The translations under genes and the position numbers were made by a program. Shown here one piece after another: positions 26,066 through 34,979 of a DNA stretch of 64,000 nt (position 1 is its first letter; every line of letters starts with the position of its first letter). The notes beneath the pieces are model-generated. The model was given only the letters and a program-made list of their open reading frames with translations. It did not search any database and had not been told where the DNA came from. This DNA is from Pseudomonas entomophila (GTDB lineage: Bacteria; Pseudomonadota; Gammaproteobacteria; Pseudomonadales; Pseudomonadaceae), in assembly GCF_029478665.1 (NCBI RefSeq), contig NZ_JARPQB010000015.1, forward strand, positions 62,001-126,000, read 5' to 3'.

Positions 26066-26698
26066 ATGGCCCTGCACCTCTGGTTGACCTTCTCCTTCGC
26101 CTACCTGCTTACCTCGCTCATCCCCGGCCCCAACGTCCTGCTGACCGTGCGCAACGCCCTGCGCTACGGCCCCTCCGGTATGGGCATGACCCTGTTCGGC
26201 AACCTTACCGCGCAACTGCTGACCATCACCGCCGTGGCCATGGGCGTGGGTGCCCTGCTGATCTCGCTGCCCACGGCGTTCCTGGTGCTGAAGCTGGCCG
26301 GCGCCGGCTACCTGATCTACCTCGGCCTGCGCCAACTGCTGACACCCAGCGGCCCCGCCGCCGCGGCCACCTCCACGGTCGCGACGCCGCCCCAGACGCA
26401 ATGGCGCATCGCCGTGGAAGCCTTCCTGGTGTCGGTGAGCAACCCCAAGACCCTGGTGTTCTTCTGCGCCTTCCTGCCGCAGTTCCTCGAGCCTGGGCGG
26501 CCGCTCTTCGGCCAGTTCGCGGCGATGTACCTGAGCGGCTCGCTGATCGTCTGCCTGGTGCATTCGTTCTACTGCTTCACCGCCTACCGCTTCGGCCTGC
26601 GCCTGAAGGCTTCGCCCCTGGCCGCCTGGATCAAGCGGGCCACCGGCGCGCTGTTCATCGGTTTGGGCGTGCGCCTGCTCAACGTCAGGGCGGTGTAG
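26066..26698 (+). CDS. LysE/RhtB family amino-acid exporter
   Basis: A 210-residue membrane protein with about six helices and the LysE signature SLIPGPNVLLTVRNALRYG (residues 17-35) and SVSNPKTLVFFCAFLPQF (about 131-148). Such proteins export amino acids or homoserine lactone-like compounds with protons. ATG at 26066; the longer frame crosses a REP and is not used. Substrate unknown. Confidence 0.88.
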   Translation: MALHLWLTFSFAYLLTSLIPGPNVLLTVRNALRYGPSGMGMTLFGNLTAQLLTITAVAMGVGALLISLPTAFLVLKLAGAGYLIYLGLRQLLTPSGPAAAATSTVATPPQTQWRIAVEAFLVSVSNPKTLVFFCAFLPQFLEPGRPLFGQFAAMYLSGSLIVCLVHSFYCFTAYRFGLRLKASPLAAWIKRATGALFIGLGVRLLNVRAV

Positions 26699-26728
26699 CC
26701 CCACTGGCTCGCTCAGCAGACTCAAGCG

Positions 26729-26953
26729 TCAATGCAGACGAGGCTCGTCGACAACAACGATATTGACGGCGTACCACAGGCCATCCGCGCCTTGCACCAG
26801 CTCATAGCTGACATGCTGGCCTTCGCGGATGATGGAGGTACCGTCACCCACCGCGCCCTTGAGAAAAGCCACTTCACGCTCGCCTGGCGCGGTGAACTCA
26901 GGGTCGGCTTGGGCAAGGATGGCAGGGGGTTGATGCCGAGATTTTCTGGTCAT
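26729..26953 (-). CDS. Small protein with a C-terminal cold-shock-domain remnant
   Basis: A 74-residue protein. Its last 35 residues (IIREGQHVSYELVQGADGLW and the closing VNIVVV) align with strands beta4-beta5 of cold-shock domains. The front half, where RNP1 and RNP2 (KGFGFI, VFVHF) should be, is replaced by an unrelated basic start (MTRKSRHQPPAIL). ATG at 26953 has GGGAAG upstream; a longer start at 26989 (MKPAYTYW) is possible. It sits 144 bp from a complete cold-shock gene on the same strand. RNA binding cannot be assumed. Confidence 0.6.
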   Translation of the reverse strand: MTRKSRHQPPAILAQADPEFTAPGEREVAFLKGAVGDGTSIIREGQHVSYELVQGADGLWYAVNIVVVDEPRLH

Positions 26954-27097
26954 GAATAGCGCTTCCCAATAGGTATAGGCAGGCTTCATGCCGCTTCGAT
27001 ACAACGGCAGCACAGGCGGGTATGGTTGAATTTGCTCACCTGAACAGGCCTGAACTGGTGGACAGTTCAGGCCGCGATGCAAGGGCTTTCCGCCGGG

Positions 27098-27307
27098 TCA
27101 GATAATTTGCACTTCTTCGGCTTGCATACCCTTTTGCCCTCTTACGACTATGAAGCTGACTTGCTGACCTTCTTTCAAACTCGTGAAGCCATCCGCCTGG
27201 ATCGACCTGAAGTGAACGAACAGGTCATCGCCACTTTGCGGAGTAATGAACCCAAATCCTTTTTCATCGTTGAACCACTTCACGGTTCCTGTTTGTCTAT
27301 TGGACAT
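27098..27307 (-). CDS. Cold-shock protein (CspA family)
   Basis: A 69-residue single OB-fold protein with RNP1 KGFGFI and RNP2 LFVHF, the start [17 protein letters not shown] and the expected length. It binds single-stranded RNA and DNA. GAGGA lies about ten bases before the ATG, and a long untranslated region lies upstream as is usual for csp mRNAs. A partial cold-shock-like gene follows downstream on the same strand. Confidence 0.93.
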   Translation of the reverse strand: MSNRQTGTVKWFNDEKGFGFITPQSGDDLFVHFRSIQADGFTSLKEGQQVSFIVVRGQKGMQAEEVQII

Positions 27308-27632
27308 GCTCTGAATCCTCGCTCGTTAACGGCGTGCTTTAGGACGGGTCCTGCTGGTGGACAGCCCCCGGTAAGATGCATGTTGCGCCCGTCCGGATAA
27401 GGGTTCCACTGGCATTTTTACCAGTACCGCCAACCGTGGCGGCCCTGCACGAACAGTCAACTCAAATGGGGGAAGCTGCGCTGTCGCGCAGAAATCAACG
27501 CCCCCTGTAGGAGCGGGTTCACCCGCGAAGCAGGCACCACCGTGGATGGCACGGGCTTCGCCCGTGTTCGCGGGGCAAGCCCGCTCCTACAGGGGGTTGC
27601 GCAGGTTTCAGATAGGCGAGCAAGGCATCCTG
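27308..27632. other. Upstream region of the cold-shock gene, 325 bp
   Basis: The stretch holds the presumed promoter and 5' untranslated region of the cold-shock gene (27308 to about 27480) and a REP pair (27507-27591). The LysR stop codon is at 27633. I see no other gene. Confidence 0.6.
27507..27591. repeat. REP pair, GGGTTCACCCGC/GGGGCAAGCCC variant
   Basis: Inverted copies 27507-27530 and 27568-27591; the two arms carry different inner palindromes but the same GTAGGAGCGGG/CCCGCTCCTAC ends. Confidence 0.85.
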
Positions 27633-28544
27633 CTAGACCTCCCAGGGTACACCGCTCTCCCAGCGCGCAACCAACAGGTCGATAAAGCCACGCACCCGCG
27701 GCGACAGGTGCCTGCGGCTCGGGTAGACGATACGGATCGGGTCCGCAGGCGGACGGAAGTCGTGCAGCACCTCCACCAGCGCCCCGCTGCGCAGGTCGTC
27801 CCCGGTGATGTAGGTCGGCAGGTGAATCAGCCCGAACCCCGCTCGCGCGCCTTCGAGCATTGCCTCGGAACTGTCGATATTCAGCCGCCCCGGCTCTTCG
27901 CACAGGTGCAGGCCTTCCTCGGTGCGAAAGCGCCAGGGGCTGGCCTTCTCCCCCGCCAGAAACGCGATCTTGTCGTGCCCGTACAAGTCCGCCGGCACCT
28001 GCGGCGTGCCATGTTGACGCAGGTAATCGGGCGAAGCGCAGGTGACGAACTGCTGCCAGGCCACGGTACGGGTCAGCAGCTGCGAGTCCTCCTTGGGCGC
28101 GCAGATGCGCACGGCCACGTCAATGCCCTCCTCGACCAGGTCGACGAAGCGGTCGGTGAAGCGGATATCCGCGCGCAGCTGCGGCCACTGCTTCAGGTAG
28201 GCATCGAGAATCGGCAGCACGTGGCGTTGGCCGAACGACAACGGCGCGGTCAGGCGCAGGGTGCCGGTGGGCTGGCTGCGGCGCTGGGCCATGGTGGTCT
28301 CGACCTCGTCCAGGTCGTCGAGGATCTGCCGCCAGCGCTCGAACGCCACCTGCCCCTCGTCGGTCAGGCTCAGCTTGCGCGTGGTGCGGTTGAGCAGGCG
28401 CACCGCCATGCGCGCTTCCAGGCGAGCGATGCTCTTGCCCACGGCCGAGCGAGTCAGCCCCAGGCTCGCCGCTGCCGCGGTGAAGCTGCCGGCCTTCGCG
28501 GCGCTGACGAAGGCGGCGATATCGCCGAAGCGGTTGGGTTCCAT
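27633..28544 (-). CDS. LysR-type transcriptional regulator
   Basis: A 303-residue LTTR with an N-terminal winged HTH at about residues 4-63 (FVSAAKAGSFTAAAASLGLT, ARLEARMAVRLLNRTTRK) and a type-2 periplasmic-binding-like effector domain after about residue 90. The HTH is of the CrgA/DmlR-like group and is not that of CatR or BenM, so it is unlikely to control the nearby ben-cat operon. No divergent partner gene is present; the next gene is on the same strand. Target unknown. Confidence 0.88.
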   Translation of the reverse strand: MEPNRFGDIAAFVSAAKAGSFTAAAASLGLTRSAVGKSIARLEARMAVRLLNRTTRKLSLTDEGQVAFERWRQILDDLDEVETTMAQRRSQPTGTLRLTAPLSFGQRHVLPILDAYLKQWPQLRADIRFTDRFVDLVEEGIDVAVRICAPKEDSQLLTRTVAWQQFVTCASPDYLRQHGTPQVPADLYGHDKIAFLAGEKASPWRFRTEEGLHLCEEPGRLNIDSSEAMLEGARAGFGLIHLPTYITGDDLRSGALVEVLHDFRPPADPIRIVYPSRRHLSPRVRGFIDLLVARWESGVPWEV

Positions 28545-28592
28545 GCTGGGCTCCTGGACAAGACAAGGCCTGCTAGATGGGTGCGCTTGGGC

Positions 28593-29678
28593 CTATTGCA
28601 AGGGCTGGTGTGTCTGGGACAGGTATTTTTCCATCCAGCTGGCCAGCGGCAACGGCGGTTGCGGCTCGAGGATGCGCCGCCAGATCAGCTTGAGGTCCTC
28701 GGCATTGAACATAGAACTGACCCCGGCGCCCGTCCACGGCCGTGGCTGGATCGCGGCCCACTGCCCGGCCCCGTCGCGGCGGGCCATCTCGAAGCGGAAG
28801 CTGTAGTTGCCGGGGGTGCCCATGCGCAGGTCACTGACCACCAGCGAGTCGCCCACCATGTCGTAGCGTAGCCAGTTGCCGGTGAACCAGCGCAGGCGTT
28901 CATACAGTGGTACGCCTTCGAGCACCTTCGCCGCCGCCAGGTTCAGCGGCTGGCGCTGCATCTCTGGCGGCGCACGGTCGAACCAGCTGCTCACGCCCTC
29001 GTAGTAATCACCGTCCGGCGTCTTCGCCAGCACTCGCCAGATCAGGCTGTTGAAGGCGAGTGGCACCGCGCGTACTTCGCTCACGGCGATACCCTGCTGG
29101 ACTAGCGCCTGCTGGAAGCGATGCTCGGCGACGACGCGCCCGGCCAGGCCGAAGCCCAGGTAGGCGGTGCTGAAGGCCAGTGCCAGCGCCAGCATCGGCA
29201 TCGCCCTGCCGGCCAGGCCGCGAACCAGCGCGTAGCCTACTGCCAATAGCAACGGCACGGTGTAGACCGGGTCGATGATGAACACTGCCGCCCAGCTTGC
29301 CGGTATCGGCTGCAACGGCCAGAACAGCTGGGTGCCGTAGACGGTGAATGCGTCGAGAATCGGGTGGGTGACCAGCACCAGCCAGAACGCCAGGAAAGCC
29401 CTCGGCCAGGTGTAGCCCTTTTCGGGCCACCGTCTCTGCCCCAGCCAGGTGACCAACAGGGCCAGCAGCAGCGCAAGGCCGGTGAGCACGAACAGCGAAT
29501 GGGAGAACCCGCGGTGATAGGTCATCCGTGACACCGGGTCGGCATAGCGGATGACTACGTCGAGGTCCGGCAGGGTGGCCAGGGCGGCGCCGTAGAACAG
29601 CGAGCGACGGCCCTGGATGCGGCCCAGCACGGTGCCCTGCAGGGCGGCGCCGAGGACGGCTTGGGTGAGTGAGTCCAA
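28593..29678 (-). CDS. YdjM/DUF457-type membrane-bound metal-dependent hydrolase
   Basis: A 361-residue protein with the YdjM/LexA-regulated inner-membrane family pattern: DSLTQAVLGAALQG at the start, TLPDLDVV, the metal-type histidines in YHRGFSHSLFVL and the HPILDAFTVYG block. These are followed by about four more helices and a C-terminal soluble part of some 170 residues. A TTG start at 29678 is proposed because GGAG precedes it at the right spacing and the conserved family start DSLTQ follows at once; upstream in-frame sequence has a REP. Function of the family is unknown, and hydrolase is an annotation by fold only. Confidence 0.75.
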   Translation of the reverse strand: MDSLTQAVLGAALQGTVLGRIQGRRSLFYGAALATLPDLDVVIRYADPVSRMTYHRGFSHSLFVLTGLALLLALLVTWLGQRRWPEKGYTWPRAFLAFWLVLVTHPILDAFTVYGTQLFWPLQPIPASWAAVFIIDPVYTVPLLLAVGYALVRGLAGRAMPMLALALAFSTAYLGFGLAGRVVAEHRFQQALVQQGIAVSEVRAVPLAFNSLIWRVLAKTPDGDYYEGVSSWFDRAPPEMQRQPLNLAAAKVLEGVPLYERLRWFTGNWLRYDMVGDSLVVSDLRMGTPGNYSFRFEMARRDGAGQWAAIQPRPWTGAGVSSMFNAEDLKLIWRRILEPQPPLPLASWMEKYLSQTHQPLQ

Positions 29679-29759
29679 AGGGAGGCTCCACGACAATGAT
29701 TCGCGGAACCTACCTGCATACCGCCAGCCAGTGCAAATCGGGATGCCTGCGCCGGCCCT

Positions 29760-29845
29760 GTTCGCCGGCAAGGCCGGCTCCTACAGAGATAGCACCAACC
29801 TCTAGACCAACGCCGTACCTGTAGGAGCCGGCTTTGCCGGCGAAC
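29760..29845. repeat. REP pair (GCCGGC core)
   Basis: Inverted copies 29760-29785 and 29821-29845, immediately downstream of benF. It probably marks the end of the ben-cat transcript. Confidence 0.9.
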
Positions 29846-29858
29846 AGGGCCGGAGGGG

Positions 29859-31109
29859 TCAGAACAACTGCCAGGTGTACACCAGGATCAGCCGGTTCTC
29901 GTCGATATCACTGCGGTAGTTCGACCGCGCCATGGCGTTCCTCACCCGGATCCCCAGCCCCTTGAGCACCCCGCCCTGCACCGCGTAGCCCAGGTCGATG
30001 TCGCGCTCGCGGTCCTTGCCCTCGAAGCCCTGCCCGGTGTCGACGTTGTTGCCGGTGATGTAGCGCACCGTCGCCGTCAGCCCGGGGATGCCCAGCGCGG
30101 CGAAGTTGTAGTCGTAGCGCAACTGATAGGAGCGCTCGTCGGTGTAGGCGAACTCATACGTCGGCACTTCGTTGCCCAGCGGCGTGATGTTGGCGAACAC
30201 CCGAGGGAACGGGCTGTCGCCGTACATGGCCTGGTAGCCGGCGCCGAAGCTGTGGCCACCAAGCCGGGCGGTGAACATCGAGAAGAACGCCTGGTTGTCG
30301 ATATTGCCCAGCAGCGCATCGCCGTCTTCGCGGGCGCTGAAGTAACCGAGGTTGGCGCCCAGTACCCAGTCGCCCAGCGCCTTGCTGTGCTTGAGGCCGA
30401 CGAAACCCTGCTGGTAGATATCCTCCAGCTGGCCATACCACAGGCTCAGGCTGCTCTGGCTGGCGTTGAAGGCATAGTCGCCGCCCACATAGTTGAAGGC
30501 ATCGCTGGCGACCTGGCGCTGGGGCACATGGCCGAGCATGGCGTTGAGCTTGCCGTCGCCCGCTTCATTGCGCAGGTGGCTGGAACTCAGGTGACCGGTT
30601 TGCAGGGTCAGGCCATCGAGTTCAGCGGAACTCAGGCTCACGCCCTGGTAGGTGGGCGGCAGCAGGCGGATATCGCTGAAGGTCAGCACCGGCAGGTTCG
30701 GTTGCAGCTCACCGACGCGCAACTCGGTTTTCGACAGCCGCGCCTTGAACGTCGGCGCCAGGCGGCTGTACTCGCCAGCGGCGCGGCCATCGCCATGCAC
30801 CGGCAGCAGCCCGGTATTGACCCGGTCAGGGCTGCTGTCGAGCCTGATCCCCAGCAGGCCCAACGCATCCACGCCAAAGCCGACGGTGCCCGGGGTATAG
30901 CCGGACTTGAAGTCGAGGATGAAACCTTGGGCCCACTCCTCGGCCTTGGATTGCCGATTGGCGCCGACGATATCCGAGAAGTCCCGGCTGAAGTAGTAGT
31001 TGCGGGCGCTGAGGCTGGCCTTGGCGTCCTCGAAAAAGCCGCCGTCGGCGGCCAGCAAAGGTTGGCTGAGCAGGCTCAGGCCGATGGCGACACAAGGGGT
31101 ATGGTTCAT
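29859..31109 (-). CDS. benF: OprD-family benzoate-inducible porin BenF
   Basis: A 416-residue OprD-family outer-membrane porin with a signal peptide (MNHTPCVAIGLSLLSQPLLA, cleavage at ADG), the SLSARNYYFSRDF start of the mature protein and a C-terminal YTWQLF ending in Phe. It is last in the ben-cat operon and should admit benzoate, as BenF/OpdK-type channels do. AACAACAA lies about 20 bases before the start (Crc/Hfq-type motif). The 72-bp spacing from benE supports co-transcription. Confidence 0.9.
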   Translation of the reverse strand: MNHTPCVAIGLSLLSQPLLAADGGFFEDAKASLSARNYYFSRDFSDIVGANRQSKAEEWAQGFILDFKSGYTPGTVGFGVDALGLLGIRLDSSPDRVNTGLLPVHGDGRAAGEYSRLAPTFKARLSKTELRVGELQPNLPVLTFSDIRLLPPTYQGVSLSSAELDGLTLQTGHLSSSHLRNEAGDGKLNAMLGHVPQRQVASDAFNYVGGDYAFNASQSSLSLWYGQLEDIYQQGFVGLKHSKALGDWVLGANLGYFSAREDGDALLGNIDNQAFFSMFTARLGGHSFGAGYQAMYGDSPFPRVFANITPLGNEVPTYEFAYTDERSYQLRYDYNFAALGIPGLTATVRYITGNNVDTGQGFEGKDRERDIDLGYAVQGGVLKGLGIRVRNAMARSNYRSDIDENRLILVYTWQLF

Positions 31110-31181
31110 TCCGAAGCTCTCTGATCTTGTTGTTATGTGATGAAGCACTGAACCGTGGGGGTGATGCCGAAGTGGGACTCC

Positions 31182-32375
31182 TTACTTGGCGGTTGCGGCT
31201 TGTGCTCGAGGGCGACGCAGGCTGCCCAGGGCATGGGCCAGCAGCCCGAACAGCAGGCCCCAGAACGCCGCCGACAAGCCGAGGAAGGCCACGCCCGAGG
31301 CCGTGACCAGGAAGGTGAACAACCCGGCATCGCGTTCGCCGGGGTCGGCCAGGCTGCGTGTCAGGGCCTCGCTGATCGCGCCATACAGGGCAAGGCCGGC
31401 GAGCGTGGCCACCAGCGCGGCGGGGAACGCCGCGAACAGCGAGATGAGGGTGGCGCCGGCGATGCCCAGCACCAGGTACAGCACGCTGCCCGCCACCGCG
31501 GCCACATAGCGGCGGCGCGAATCTTCATGGGCCTCGCGCCCCGTGCACAGGCTGGCGGTGACGGCCGCCAGGTTCAGCCCATGGCAGCCGAACGGCGCAA
31601 GCAAGGCGCCCACCACCGCGCTGGCACTGATCAAAGGGCTGGCAGGCGTGCCGTAGCCGGCGTTGCGCAGCACCGCCATGCCCGGCATGAACTGGCCCGT
31701 GAGCGCCACCAGCACCAGGGGCAAGGCCAGGTTGAGCGTCGCCAGCAGGCTGAACTGCGGCGCGACCCATTGCGGCGAGGCCAGGGCCAGGACCAGTTCG
31801 CCGCCATGAAACTCGCCACTGGCCAGGGTCACCAGCGCGCCGACCGCCAGCACCGCTGCCACGGCGTAGCGCGGTTGCGTGCGACGCATCAGCACATAGG
31901 TGACAAACATCGCCAGCACCAACAGGGGTTGCACCGGCAATGCACGAAACACCTCGATGCCGAAGCTGAACAGGATTCCGGCCTGCAAGCCGGCGGCGAT
32001 GGAACCCGGTAGCCGGGCGACCAGGCGGTCGAAAGCACCACTGAGGCCGATCAGCAGCAGTATCAGGTTGGCCACCAGGTAGGCGCCCACCGCCTGCGCC
32101 AGGCCCAACTGCGGCAAGGCGGTGACCAGCAACGCCGAACCCGGGATCGACCAGGCGATCACCACGGGAGCCCGGTAGCGCAGGCTGAGCAGCAGGCCGA
32201 GCGCGCCGCTGCCCAGGGACACCGCCCACACCCACGAGGACAACCGGGCATGGGACAGGCCGGCAGCTTCGGCGGCATGGAAGATGATCACCAGCGGGCC
32301 GGCGTAGGAGATCAGCGTGGCAATGCAGCCGGCGACCACGGCGGACAGGGAGCAGTCCTTGGACAGGGCTTTCAT
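31182..32375 (-). CDS. benE: Benzoate membrane transporter BenE
   Basis: A 397-residue integral membrane protein with 11-12 helices, matching the BenE family throughout (SAVVAGCIATLISYAGPLVI, LPGSIAAGLQAGILFSFGIE, GAFGCHGLNL-like segment written here as APFGCHGLNLAAVTASLCTG). It is a benzoate:H+ symporter that adds to BenK. Start at the ATG 32375; the longer frame crosses a REP. It lies between catA and benF, separated from catA by a REP pair. Confidence 0.92.
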   Translation of the reverse strand: MKALSKDCSLSAVVAGCIATLISYAGPLVIIFHAAEAAGLSHARLSSWVWAVSLGSGALGLLLSLRYRAPVVIAWSIPGSALLVTALPQLGLAQAVGAYLVANLILLLIGLSGAFDRLVARLPGSIAAGLQAGILFSFGIEVFRALPVQPLLVLAMFVTYVLMRRTQPRYAVAAVLAVGALVTLASGEFHGGELVLALASPQWVAPQFSLLATLNLALPLVLVALTGQFMPGMAVLRNAGYGTPASPLISASAVVGALLAPFGCHGLNLAAVTASLCTGREAHEDSRRRYVAAVAGSVLYLVLGIAGATLISLFAAFPAALVATLAGLALYGAISEALTRSLADPGERDAGLFTFLVTASGVAFLGLSAAFWGLLFGLLAHALGSLRRPRAQAATAK

Positions 32376-32411
32376 GGCGGCTCGCTTCTCGATTGAATGG
32401 CAGGATTCCTT

Positions 32412-32470
32412 GTTCGCCAGCAAGCCGGCGCCTACACGAAACCCCGTAGGAGCCGGCTTGCCGGCGAACC
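32412..32470. repeat. REP pair inside the ben-cat operon (benE/catA gap)
   Basis: Inverted copies 32412-32435 and 32446-32470; the left arm has CGCCTAC instead of CTCCTAC. An mRNA hairpin here could protect the upstream part of the message or set segment stability. Confidence 0.85.
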
Positions 32471-32474
32471 CACC

Positions 32475-33389
32475 TCAAGCCTGCTGCAAGGCCCGCGGCC
32501 GCCCGCTGCGCTGCTCGGCCTCGCTGCCCTGTGCCTTCTGCAACTGGAAGTCGAACTTGAGCTCGGCAACACGCCCCTGCTCACCGTCACGGAACACCAC
32601 CTCCCCCACCAGCCCGTCACGGGTGGCATAGGCGAAGTCATCCCACAGGTACTGGTCGCCGGCCAGGTTGATCTGGGTGGTCAGGTGCCGGTGCCCCGGC
32701 GCCGAGATGAAGAAGTGGATATGCGCCGGGCGTTGGCCGTGGCGGCCGAGCAGGTCCAGGCATTCCTGGGTCGGCCCCTGCGGATCGCAGCCATACCCCG
32801 ACGGCACGATGGAGCGCGCGCGGTAACGGCCGTCCGCGTCGGTGACGATGCGCCGGCGCAGGTTGTATTCGGACTGGCTCTGGTCGAAGAACGAGTAGGT
32901 GCCACGGGTATTGGCATGCCACAGGTCGACGGTGGCGCCGGCCACCGGCTGGCCGCTGGGGTCGAACACCTGCCCTTCGAGGAACATCAGCGTGGCCACG
33001 CCCTCCTCGCTGCCATCGTCCATGCGCGCCTCGCCCTGGGCGATCGGCGCATCGGCCACGTACAGCGGGCCTTCGATGGTGCGCGGGGTACCGCCGGTGA
33101 GGCCGGCCTGTGCATCCTTGGCATCCTGCAGCAGGTCGAGGAAGTGCTCGACGCCCAGCCCCGCCACCAGCAACCCGGCCTCGCCGCGCCCGCCCAGGCG
33201 GTTGAGGTAGTCGACGGTGTGCCAGAACTCGTCCTCGCTGATCTCCAGGTCCTCGATCAGCCGCGCGGTGTCCTGCAGCACGCGCTGGACGATGCGCTTG
33301 AGGCGTGGGCTGCCGTTGTCGTTGCCGAAACCAGCGACCTCTTCGAAGAACGCTTGCACGTCAGGGGTATGGGAAATCTTCACGGTCAT
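32475..33389 (-). CDS. catA: Catechol 1,2-dioxygenase
   Basis: A 304-residue intradiol dioxygenase that opens catechol to cis,cis-muconate. The Fe(III) ligands are present at Y165 (TRGTYSFFD), Y199 (PSGYG), H223 and H225 (RPAHIHFF). The N-terminal helical linker domain is complete. An AAGAACAA motif (33406-33413) close to the ribosome site GAGG suggests Crc/Hfq control. It follows catC by 36 bp. The C-terminal tail (SGRPRALQQA) ends five bases from a REP. Confidence 0.95.
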   Translation of the reverse strand: MTVKISHTPDVQAFFEEVAGFGNDNGSPRLKRIVQRVLQDTARLIEDLEISEDEFWHTVDYLNRLGGRGEAGLLVAGLGVEHFLDLLQDAKDAQAGLTGGTPRTIEGPLYVADAPIAQGEARMDDGSEEGVATLMFLEGQVFDPSGQPVAGATVDLWHANTRGTYSFFDQSQSEYNLRRRIVTDADGRYRARSIVPSGYGCDPQGPTQECLDLLGRHGQRPAHIHFFISAPGHRHLTTQINLAGDQYLWDDFAYATRDGLVGEVVFRDGEQGRVAELKFDFQLQKAQGSEAEQRSGRPRALQQA

Positions 33390-33425
33390 GATCAGGTACC
33401 TCGTGTTGTTCTTGTCGTATGGGGT

Positions 33426-33716
33426 TCAGCGGTCGTCGGCGTGGATCGACGAGGGGTGGCGGCACAGGCCGTCGACCTCGATATCCATGTAGGGGAACAG
33501 CGGCAGTTGCATCAGGGTGTCGTGCAGGGCCTCGACGCTGGGCACGTCGAACACGCTGTAGTTGGCGTAGTGCCCGGCGATGCGCCACAGGTGGCGCCAG
33601 GTGCCTTCCTGTTGCAGGCGCTGGGCCAGAGCTTTCTCGTCGGCCTTCAGTTGCGCGGCCTTGGCCGGGTCCATGTCCAGCGGCAGCTTCACGGTCATCT
33701 TCACGTGGAACAGCAT
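33426..33716 (-). CDS. catC: Muconolactone delta-isomerase
   Basis: A 96-residue small ferredoxin-like protein, full length for CatC, with the family start MLFHVKMTVKLPLDMDP and WRHLWRIAGHYANYSVFDV. It isomerises muconolactone to the enol-lactone that feeds the beta-ketoadipate pathway. AGGAGAG precedes the ATG. It sits between catB and catA in the usual catBCA order, separated from catB by about 110 bp that include a single REP. Confidence 0.95.
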   Translation of the reverse strand: MLFHVKMTVKLPLDMDPAKAAQLKADEKALAQRLQQEGTWRHLWRIAGHYANYSVFDVPSVEALHDTLMQLPLFPYMDIEVDGLCRHPSSIHADDR

Positions 33717-33797
33717 GTCTCTCTCCTTGCGTATGTCGTTGATTTGGCGGGCGCCGCGAACACCGGCTGGCCGGTGCCATCCACCGCGTCGTCTGTA

Positions 33798-33820
33798 TCG
33801 CGGCTGAAGCCGCTCCTACG
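33798..33820. repeat. Single REP inside the operon (catB/catC gap)
   Basis: One GCGGCTGAAGCCGCTCCTAC copy just downstream of the catB stop; no inverted partner is present. Confidence 0.85.
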
Positions 33821-33825
33821 GGGGG

Positions 33826-34950
33826 TCAACAACTGCGGGCGAAGCGCTTCAGTTGCGCTTCGTCCAGGGTCAGGCCCAGGCCGGGCGTGGTCGGTACATG
33901 CAGCTGGAAATCGCGATACAGCGGCGGCTCGCAGACAATCTCCTCGGTCAGCAGCAGCGGCCCGAACAGCTCGGTGCCCCAGGTCAGCTGGCGCAACGTG
34001 AGGAAGGCGTGGGCCGAGGCCAGGGTGCCGACCGTGCCTTCGAGCATGGTCCCGCCGTACAGGGCGATGCCCGCGGCCTCGGCGATCTGCGCGGTGCGCA
34101 GCACGGCGCGGGGGCCGCCGTTCTTGGCGATCTTCAGGGCGAAGATGCTTGCCGCGCCGTCGGCGGCCAGGCTGAATGCGTCCTCGACGCCTTCGATGGA
34201 TTCGTCGGCCATGATCGGCGCCGGGCTGCGCTGGTTCAGACGGACCTGGCCGGCGCGATTGATCCGCGAAATAGGTTGCTCGATGAGATCGATGCCGTTG
34301 TCGCCCAGCACCTGGCAGGCACGGATGGCCTGGGACTCGTCCCAGTACTGGTTGACGTCCACCCGCACGCTGGCACGCTCACCGAGCTCGCGCTTGATCG
34401 CCAGCACGTGCCTGAGGTCCTGCTCCAGCGGGTTGGCACCGATTTTCAGTTTGAACACGCGGTGGCGACGCACTTCGAGCATGTGCTCGGCCTCGGCGAT
34501 GTCCCGCGCGGTGTCGCCACTGGCCAGGGTCCAGGCCACCTCCAGGCTGTCGCGCACCCGCCCGCCCAGCAGCTCGCTGACCGGCAGCCCCAGGCGCTTG
34601 CCCTGGGCATCGAGCAGCGCGCTCTCGATGCCGGACTTGGCGAAGGTGTTGCCCTTGGCCAGCTTGTCCAGCGTGAGCATGGCGGCGTTGATATTGCCTG
34701 CCGGCAAGCCGACCAGCGCGGGCGCCAGGTAGGCGTCGATGTTGGCCTTGATCCCTTCCGGGCTTTCATAGCCGTAGGCCAGGCCACCGATGGTGGTGGC
34801 CTCGCCGATGCCCTCGATGCCATCGCTGCAGCGCAGGCGGATGATCACCAGGGTCTGCCGCTGCATCGTGTGCATGGCCAGCTTGTGCGGGCGGATGGTC
34901 GGCAGGTCGACGATGATCGCCTCCAGCCGGTCGATGGTCGGGCTTGTCAT
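33826..34950 (-). CDS. catB: Muconate cycloisomerase
   Basis: A 374-residue enolase-superfamily enzyme. The catalytic and metal residues fall at the canonical numbers: K167-x-K169 (VFKLKIG), D198 (VDVN), E224 (LIEQP), D249 (MADE) and K273 (LKIAKNGG). It cycloisomerises cis,cis-muconate to muconolactone. ATG at 34950 with GGAG upstream; the much longer open frame runs back through benK in another frame and is not real. It lies 29 bp from benK with no room for a CatR-type promoter, so it is expected to be read from the ben promoter. Confidence 0.95.
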   Translation of the reverse strand: MTSPTIDRLEAIIVDLPTIRPHKLAMHTMQRQTLVIIRLRCSDGIEGIGEATTIGGLAYGYESPEGIKANIDAYLAPALVGLPAGNINAAMLTLDKLAKGNTFAKSGIESALLDAQGKRLGLPVSELLGGRVRDSLEVAWTLASGDTARDIAEAEHMLEVRRHRVFKLKIGANPLEQDLRHVLAIKRELGERASVRVDVNQYWDESQAIRACQVLGDNGIDLIEQPISRINRAGQVRLNQRSPAPIMADESIEGVEDAFSLAADGAASIFALKIAKNGGPRAVLRTAQIAEAAGIALYGGTMLEGTVGTLASAHAFLTLRQLTWGTELFGPLLLTEEIVCEPPLYRDFQLHVPTTPGLGLTLDEAQLKRFARSC

Positions 34951-34979
34951 GCCAGGCTCCAGTTCAGTCAATGTAAGTT

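Noticed and set aside
27633..28544. LysR gene as CatR for the ben-cat operon
   Set aside because: Its helix-turn-helix is of the CrgA/DmlR type and it is not divergent from catB; there is no catB promoter for it to act on.
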